The translations under genes and the position numbers were made by a program. From positions 1-64,000 of the forward strand of contig CAIORQ010000055.1 in the NCBI GenBank assembly GCA_903860745.1: 64,000 bases of DNA. Direction: 5' to 3'. This document shows positions 58,172 to 64,000 of this stretch, in pieces (position 1 is the first letter of the stretch; the number at the start of each line of letters is the position of its first letter). This stretch comes from an uncultured Actinomycetes bacterium. GTDB taxonomy: Bacteria; Actinomycetota; Acidimicrobiia; Acidimicrobiales; RAAP-2. Below the pieces are notes generated by a model. It saw nothing but the letters and a program-made list of their open reading frames with translations, did not search any database and was not told where the DNA came from.

Positions 58172-59107
58172 TCAGCGCGAGACGCCGAGGCGGCGTTGCA
58201 CGAAACCCGCGTGCTCGGCGAAGGCGCGGCGACTCACCGCCGCGTCGGGAGCGATGACGTCGAAGGCGTGATAGGTGCCCGGATAGTGGTGGAGCTCCAC
58301 GCCGACGCCGGCGTCGAGGAGGCGTTGGGCGTAGGCGAGCTCCTCGTCGCGCAGGGGGTCCTCCTCGCAACTCATGAGGTAGGTGGCCGGGAGACCGGTC
58401 AGATCCTGCGCCCTGGCGGGCGCGGCGTACACCGGGGCCTCGCCCTCGTGGCCCAAGTAGAGCGGCCACATCTGGCGATTCCTGCGCCCGCTCCAGGGGT
58501 CGCACTCGTCGAAGGTCGCCATCGACGCCGTGGCGCACCGGTCGTCGAGCACCGGATAGATGAGCATCTGCGCGGCGATCGTGAGCCCCTCGTCGCGGCA
58601 GCGCAGGGCCAGTCCGGCCGCCAGCGCCCCGCCCGCGCTCGCCCCGCCGACGCCGATACGCGCGGGGTCGACGCCCAGGGAGACGGCGTTCTCGACGAGC
58701 CACGTCAGGACGGTCCAACAATCGTCGAGACCCGCGGGGAAGGGGTGCTCGGGAGCCAGCCGGTAGTCGACGGACACGATCGTCACGTCGGCCAGGTCGA
58801 GGTAGGTCAGGAGGCGGTCGTGCTCACTGTCGAGGTCGCCGAAGATGAATCCGCCACCGTGGATGAAGAGGAGGGCTCCGCTGGGCGTCTCGACGCCGTC
58901 TCGCTGGTAGATCCTGATGGGGACGGCGTGCGTGGCGGACGCGGGCACGGCGGTGTCGCGCACGCGGATCCCCGGGGCGAGCGGAGGTCGTCGGGCGTTG
59001 CTCTGGGCGTTGAGGGCGGCACCGACCGCGCGTGAGGCGGCGATGTCGTCCATGTCGGAGTCGTCGGGTCCGCCCAGGAGGGCGGCGACGTCGGGGTCAA
59101 GGGTCAT
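58172..59107 (-). CDS. Alpha/beta hydrolase (HSL-family esterase)
   Basis: LFIHGGGFIFGDLDSEH, VDYRLAPEHPFPAGLDD, GVGGASAGGALAAGLAL. Confidence 0.92.
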   Translation of the reverse strand: MTLDPDVAALLGGPDDSDMDDIAASRAVGAALNAQSNARRPPLAPGIRVRDTAVPASATHAVPIRIYQRDGVETPSGALLFIHGGGFIFGDLDSEHDRLLTYLDLADVTIVSVDYRLAPEHPFPAGLDDCWTVLTWLVENAVSLGVDPARIGVGGASAGGALAAGLALRCRDEGLTIAAQMLIYPVLDDRCATASMATFDECDPWSGRRNRQMWPLYLGHEGEAPVYAAPARAQDLTGLPATYLMSCEEDPLRDEELAYAQRLLDAGVGVELHHYPGTYHAFDVIAPDAAVSRRAFAEHAGFVQRRLGVSR

Positions 59108-59169
59108 GTAGGAAATGTACTTGGCGACGGCGCGCCGGCCCCACGCTCGTGGCGAGGCGGGTCCGTGGC

Positions 59170-59496
59170 CTACTGGGGAACCGGTGCGGGGACCCGGAGG
59201 CCCGCGGCAAGACCGGGGCAGCGTGCCCCGAGGTCGTGCTGGGCCAGCGCGGTGACCTCGACGGAGCAGTAGCGCCACAGGGGCAGGCTGCTGATCGCGG
59301 CGTGCAGTTCGGTGGCGTCGACCGCGGACCAGATGGCGCGATTGGCGAAGCGCCCGGGAACACGCCATATCGCCCGGATGACCCCCGCCTCGGTGAGCTC
59401 GGCGCCACGAAGCCGTTCGGCGGCTATGAGCTCGCTGCGCCGATCGTCGGGCATGTCCTGGGGGAAGGTCACTTCGATTTCGATCAGGAATTCCAT
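59170..59496 (-). CDS. Muconolactone isomerase-like protein
   Basis: MEFLIEIEVTFPQDMPDDRRSELIAAERLRGAELTEAGVIRAIWRVPGRFANRAIW. Confidence 0.82.
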   Translation of the reverse strand: MEFLIEIEVTFPQDMPDDRRSELIAAERLRGAELTEAGVIRAIWRVPGRFANRAIWSAVDATELHAAISSLPLWRYCSVEVTALAQHDLGARCPGLAAGLRVPAPVPQ

Positions 59497-59506
59497 GGCT
59501 CCTCTT

Positions 59507-60568
59507 CTACTGACGCGGGACGTGACCACGTGTCGACACGGGTCCGACGCTCGCGGTGGGGACGTAGACCGTCGGGACGCTCAAGATGCTCGGCGCCGCG
59601 CCAGCGATGGACTCGAGGAGCAGTTGCGCGCCCAGCACGCCCATCTGGTGGTGGTCTCGCTCGATGGTGGCCAGGGGCGGGACGAGGAACTCGGCGAGGG
59701 GGACCTCGTCGCAGGTCACCAGGGAGATGTCGTCGGGGATGCGAACGTCGTGGCGACGCAGTGCGCGCAGGACGCCCACGAGGATCTGATTGCTTCCCGC
59801 GACGATGGCGGTGGGCGGCGAGCTCTCCGACAGGAGACCCTCGGTGGCGCTCTCGCCGTGTTCGGTGGTGAAGTCCCCCGAGCGCACCAGGGCGCTCAAT
59901 CCCAATTGGCGCGAGATGCGTCGCAGGGTGGTGGCACGGTCGCGCGCCGGTCGAAGGTCCGAGGGCCCGTTGACCAGCGCGATGCGCCGGTGCCCGAACG
60001 AGGCGAGGTGGCGCACGGCCTCGGCGACGCCCGCGTCATGGTCGGCGATCACCGCCGACAACGGGCGGTTGACGCTCATCTCGCGGTCGACCAGCACGAC
60101 GGGACAACCCGACCTCTCCACGGCGTCGATGGTGCCGGGAGCCTGTTCGCTGGAGACCGACAGGAGGAGGCCGTCCACCCGTCGCTGGGTGAGCAGTCTG
60201 ATGTGTTCGGCGTCGAGGGTCGGGCTGTTCATCGAGTTGGTCAGGAGCATGGAGTAGCCCGAGGCTCGAAGGCAGGTCTCGGCACCCAGAGCGATCTCGG
60301 AGATCAACGGGTTGGAGATGCTGGCCACGACGAAGCCGATGGTCATCGAGGCCCCGCGCCGAAGGCTCTGGGCGAGGAGGTCGGGCTCGTACCCCAGCGC
60401 CGCCACCGCGTCGATGACGCGATTCTTCATCACCTCGCTGACGTTGGGATGTCCCGAGAGGACCCGCGAGACCGACGACGGAGCCACGCCAGCGCGTTTG
60501 GCGACCTCCTGCATGCTGATTCTGTTCGCACCACCAGTTTGGGTCGCAACAGAACCAGGCTTGGTCAC
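59507..60568 (-). CDS. LacI-family transcriptional regulator
   Basis: ISMQEVAKRAGVAPSSVSRVLSGHPNVSEVMKNRVIDAVAALGYEPD plus periplasmic-binding-like domain. Confidence 0.94.
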   Translation of the reverse strand: MTKPGSVATQTGGANRISMQEVAKRAGVAPSSVSRVLSGHPNVSEVMKNRVIDAVAALGYEPDLLAQSLRRGASMTIGFVVASISNPLISEIALGAETCLRASGYSMLLTNSMNSPTLDAEHIRLLTQRRVDGLLLSVSSEQAPGTIDAVERSGCPVVLVDREMSVNRPLSAVIADHDAGVAEAVRHLASFGHRRIALVNGPSDLRPARDRATTLRRISRQLGLSALVRSGDFTTEHGESATEGLLSESSPPTAIVAGSNQILVGVLRALRRHDVRIPDDISLVTCDEVPLAEFLVPPLATIERDHHQMGVLGAQLLLESIAGAAPSILSVPTVYVPTASVGPVSTRGHVPRQ

Positions 60569-60579
60569 TATGACTCCAC

Positions 60580-61752
60580 TTACTCCGTTCGGACTCGAAA
60601 TCGGTCGATGTAGTCCGTGTTGAGTTGCCAGCCTAGTCCGGGTTCATCCGACAACTGGAGTTCCCCGTTGACCAGTGGCGGGCGGTTGGCGATGAGGTTC
60701 CACCAGAAGGGATCGCGATCGGGGTGGAAGCACTCGGCCACCGACCCGTGGGCCTGGCTGGCGATCAGGTGGGTGGACACCTGGGGCTCCTCGTGGTGGC
60801 CGATGGTGACGCCGTAGGTCCCCGCGACGGCCGCCGTTCGACGCCAGACGGTTGGTCCGCCCGACCACGAGGCGTCGAAGTTGCAGAAGTCGATGGCCCC
60901 GACCTCCATCAGGTTGCGACAGCCGACGGGGGAGACCTCGCTCTGCCCGGCGCACACCGGGATGGGTCCACGCATGCGAACGTCGCGCATCCCGCGAGCA
61001 TCGTTGTCCCATCCCACGGGCTCCTCGAACCACATGATGTTCTGGTCGGCGATGCGTGCGCCGAGGTCCAGCGCCTGGGCCACCGTGTAGCCCTGGTTGG
61101 CGTCGATGCAGATGAGGAAGCCCTCGGGGGTGGCCGCCCGGGCGCGCATCACCCGTTCGGCGTCGACCTCGGGAGAGCGTCCACCCACCTTGAACTTGAC
61201 ACCAGCCAGTCCGAAATCGACGTAGGACTGCATCTCCTCCTCGATCGTGCCGAGGGGGTCGTCGTAGTAGCCGCCGATGGCGATGAGGGGCAGCTGTCGA
61301 CGAAAGCCACCCCACAGACGCCAGAGGGGCTGGCCGAGGGCCTTGCCCACCGCGTCCCAGATGGCGGCGTCGACGCCGGCCAGGGCCACCAGACCGATGC
61401 GGCGATCGCGAAGAATGTCGAAGGTGACGTGGTAGCCCGCCTGCCAGCACTGCTCGGTGGCCATCGCGTCCAGACCGACGATCGAGGGCGCGAGTTCGTT
61501 GTGCACGACCTGCTCGATTTCGAGCAGGTTGGCGTCCTCGTCACCGGCGTAGGCCTCTCCGACGATGCCGTCGGCGGTGTGCACCCGGGTGATGAGTGTC
61601 GAGCGATGGGTCATGTGGTAGTGGCTGCCCTTGAAGTCGGCGGCCAGGGGTGCGCGCACGGCGATGGTCTCGATGCGCGTGATCCTCAATGGTGAGTCGG
61701 ATTGCCTCGATGGGCTCTCCGCTCCTTGGTTCTGGTCCGCTTGCACTGTCAC
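60580..61752 (-). CDS. Mandelate racemase/muconate-lactonizing (enolase superfamily) enzyme
   Basis: GVKFKVGG, ICIDANQGYT, MWFEEPVGWDN, CAGQSEVSPVG, IGHHEEPQVSTHL. Confidence 0.9.
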   Translation of the reverse strand: MTVQADQNQGAESPSRQSDSPLRITRIETIAVRAPLAADFKGSHYHMTHRSTLITRVHTADGIVGEAYAGDEDANLLEIEQVVHNELAPSIVGLDAMATEQCWQAGYHVTFDILRDRRIGLVALAGVDAAIWDAVGKALGQPLWRLWGGFRRQLPLIAIGGYYDDPLGTIEEEMQSYVDFGLAGVKFKVGGRSPEVDAERVMRARAATPEGFLICIDANQGYTVAQALDLGARIADQNIMWFEEPVGWDNDARGMRDVRMRGPIPVCAGQSEVSPVGCRNLMEVGAIDFCNFDASWSGGPTVWRRTAAVAGTYGVTIGHHEEPQVSTHLIASQAHGSVAECFHPDRDPFWWNLIANRPPLVNGELQLSDEPGLGWQLNTDYIDRFRVRTE

Positions 61753-61808
61753 CGTTCTCCTCAGCCCCGCCGTGATGGCGCCCTAATCCTCAAGACCATA
61801 ACGCAGAC

Positions 61809-61824
61809 GAGGTATCGATTCCAA
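61809..61824. promoter_or_regulatory. Candidate LacI-family operator site 1
   Basis: GAGGTATCGATTCCAA; shares GGTATCGnTTCCAA with site 2, CG-centred palindrome. Confidence 0.6.
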
Positions 61825-61974
61825 ATAATTGGCGAAATTATCTGTCGTGGTGGAGGATCACTCCTCGGACTCCGGACAACCTCGCTCACGTATCCCCAAT
61901 ACCCCTTTGATTCTCCGACAATTCACTGAGGTGTCGGAAAAGTGCGCCCTTTGGCTTGCGTCCCCCACCATTTG

Positions 61975-61990
61975 TTGGTATCGTTTCCAA
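61975..61990. promoter_or_regulatory. Candidate LacI-family operator site 2
   Basis: TTGGTATCGTTTCCAA; CG-centred LacI-type palindrome. Confidence 0.65.
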
Positions 61991-62057
61991 AGTCAGCGAT
62001 CCTGGTGTTGCACAACCGAGTCGTCGGCGACGTTTTTGCGAATTTCCAGAATCGTTG

Positions 62058-62091
62058 AATTGTTTCAATTTCTTGTGTTAAATTGTTTCAA
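62058..62091. repeat. Direct repeat AATTGTTTCAA x2, 23-bp period, upstream of the ABC operon
   Basis: Exact 11-mers at 62058-62068 and 62081-62091. Confidence 0.85.
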
Positions 62092-62121
62092 CTTGCTGGT
62101 CAGACGGGCGGGGGATGTGAA

Positions 62122-63684
62122 GTGACCGAATCAGGATTGGGGGGTGACCAGAGCGCCATGTCGACGTCTCGTGACGCCACGCCCTCCGCGCCCGTCGTCG
62201 AACTTCGCGGCATCACCCGCAGCTTCGGAGGGCTCCAAGCCCTCAAGGGCGTCAACCTGAACCTCCGCGCGGGCGAAATCGTGGGACTCCTCGGTGAGAA
62301 CGGAGCGGGCAAGTCGACCCTGGTCAAGATCCTCACCGGCGTCATCGAGCCCGATGGCGGTCAGATCCTGGTGGACGGAACGGTCCACCGCATCGCCAAT
62401 CCCCGCGTCGCGCGCGACCTCGGCATCTCGGCCACCTACCAGGAGCCCGCCGTCTTCCCCGACCTGGACGTCGCCGAGAACGTCTTCGCCGGTCGACAGC
62501 CCATGCGCAAGGGACTGGTCGACTGGGGCGAGATGTACGAGCGCGCGACGGCGGTCTTCGAGGAGATCGGTATCGAACTCGACGTCCGCGCCCCGGTCTA
62601 CCAACTGGGCATCGCCGATCGTCAACTCATCGAGATCGCCAAGTCACTGGTCTCGGGGGCGCGGGTCCTGATCTTGGACGAGCCCACCTCGGTACTCTCC
62701 AACCGCGAGGTCGATTCGCTGTTCACCTTGCTGAGGTCGCTGCGCGACCGCGGCATCTCACTGGTCTTCGTCAGCCACAAGCTCGATGAGGTGACCGCCC
62801 TGACCGATCGCGTCGTCGTGCTGCGCGACGGCGTGCTGATCACCGAGCGGCCCACGGCGGAGCTCACCATCTCGGAGATGGTGCGCATGATGTGCGGGCG
62901 CGACGTCGGTGACCTGTACCCGGAGATCACCCGCAACAGCGGCGACGTCGTCTTGCGGGTCGAGGGACTCACGCGTCCGGGCTACTTCCAGAACGTGTCC
63001 TTCGAACTGCGCCGAGGTGAGATCCTCGGTCTCGCCGGACTCGTGGGGGCCGGCCGCACCGAGTTGGCCGAGGCCATCTTCGGCATCACCCCGGCGGAGT
63101 CGGGTTCCATGACGATCGACGGGCACCCCTACACCTCTCAGTCGCCCCGGCACGCCATTCGCTGCGGCATCGCCTACCTCCCCGAGGACCGACTCGGCAA
63201 CGGACTGGTCTCGGGGATGCGGGTGCCCTTCAACATGACGATGTCGGTGTGGGGCAGCATCGCCAACCGCTTCGGTCGCTTCAGGATGCGGGTGATGTAC
63301 CGTCGCGCCGAGGGCCTCGCCGAGCGCGTGCAGCTCCAGGCGGGTCGCCTCAACCAGTTGACCAGCGCGCTCTCGGGCGGCAATCAGCAAAAGGTGGTGC
63401 TCGGCAAGTGGTTGGCCACCGAGCCGCGGATCCTCATCCTCGACGAGCCGACCCACGGCATCGACGTCGGGACCAAGGCCGAGGTCCTGGGCATGGTCGC
63501 GGAACTCGCGAAGTCGGGGGTGGCCGTCATCATCATCTCCTCGGAGCTCGAAGAGGTCCGCGCGATGAGCACGCGCCTGCTGGTCATGCGCGAAGGCTCG
63601 GTCGTGGCGGAATTCGTCACGCCCGTCGATTCCCACGTGATCCTCGAGGCCGCATCGGGCGTCTTGTCGAAGGTGGGCCCATGA
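62122..63684 (+). CDS. Sugar ABC transporter duplicated ATPase (RbsA-like)
   Basis: GENGAGKSTLVKILTG, LSGGNQQKVVLGKWLATEPRILILDEPTHGIDVGTK; GTG 62122 after GGGGATG. Confidence 0.92.
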   Translation: MTESGLGGDQSAMSTSRDATPSAPVVELRGITRSFGGLQALKGVNLNLRAGEIVGLLGENGAGKSTLVKILTGVIEPDGGQILVDGTVHRIANPRVARDLGISATYQEPAVFPDLDVAENVFAGRQPMRKGLVDWGEMYERATAVFEEIGIELDVRAPVYQLGIADRQLIEIAKSLVSGARVLILDEPTSVLSNREVDSLFTLLRSLRDRGISLVFVSHKLDEVTALTDRVVVLRDGVLITERPTAELTISEMVRMMCGRDVGDLYPEITRNSGDVVLRVEGLTRPGYFQNVSFELRRGEILGLAGLVGAGRTELAEAIFGITPAESGSMTIDGHPYTSQSPRHAIRCGIAYLPEDRLGNGLVSGMRVPFNMTMSVWGSIANRFGRFRMRVMYRRAEGLAERVQLQAGRLNQLTSALSGGNQQKVVLGKWLATEPRILILDEPTHGIDVGTKAEVLGMVAELAKSGVAVIIISSELEEVRAMSTRLLVMREGSVVAEFVTPVDSHVILEAASGVLSKVGP

Positions 63685-64000
63685 CGAGCGTCGCGACCAG
63701 CGCCCCGAGCGTGTCGACCCTGCGACGCACCTTGCGTTCGGGGTTCTTCAAGCGCAGTGACACGAGTCTCTTCTTCTTGATCGTGGTGGTCACCCTCGTG
63801 GCCGCCGCGACGCTCTCCGACTTCCGGACGTGGAGCAACATCTCGAACCTCCTCAACACCGTGGCGCTGATCGCGATCGTCGCCATCGGTGAGGCGGTGA
63901 CCATCCTCGCTCGTCAGATCGACCTGTCGGTCGGGGCGATCCTGGGAATCTGCGCCTACCTGGTCGGCGAGGCGACGGGGCACGTCTCGGGGCCCTTGGG
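63681..64000 (+). CDS. Sugar ABC transporter permease (RbsC-like, partial at right edge)
   Basis: ATGA overlap with the ATPase; TLLNTVALIAIVAIGEAVTILARQIDLSVGAILG. Confidence 0.87.
   Translation, partial: MTSVATSAPSVSTLRRTLRSGFFKRSDTSLFFLIVVVTLVAAATLSDFRTWSNISNLLNTVALIAIVAIGEAVTILARQIDLSVGAILGICAYLVGEATGHVSGPL

Overview
This is a 64 kb window of a GC-rich actinobacterial chromosome. An Acidimicrobiia-like lineage is my guess from gene content, not tested. It is gene-dense, with about 60 CDS. Left part: the end of an amino-acid ABC substrate-binding protein, tRNA-Ser(GCT), rimO-pgsA-cinA-recA with a perfect SOS box, serB, an M24 aminopeptidase, bioY and rfbA/rfbB/rfbC. About 13.4-34.7 kb is an expanded nucleoside uptake and catabolism island: deoC, ALDH, a half-length ALDH, PNP, a phosphohexo/pentomutase, add, deoA, cdd, psuG, a PfkB kinase and a BMP-type nucleoside ABC transporter. 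It is interrupted by a lysA/APC-permease/amidohydrolase block. The middle holds ettA, kynU, purU (with a leader that resembles a ZTP/pfl riboswitch), a small stress-protein cassette including an unannotated 24-aa membrane peptide, hbd, ppa, and a ferric-reductase/FMN-bind/ApbE flavinylation operon. Next comes a lipid-modification region with two CFA-synthase-type methyltransferases, an FAD oxidoreductase, DUF1365, SDR, SRPBCC and DUF2236 genes, then a secreted collagen-like protein. The right end is a LacI-controlled sugar-acid locus (enolase-superfamily enzyme, ribose-type ABC) with recognisable operator-like sites. No CRISPR array, transposase, integrase, phage module or rRNA was recognised. 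The strongest leads are the half-ALDH in the deo operon, the purU leader RNA, the lipid-modification cluster, the collagen-like protein and the operator palindromes. All assignments were made by reading the sequence, with no database searches.
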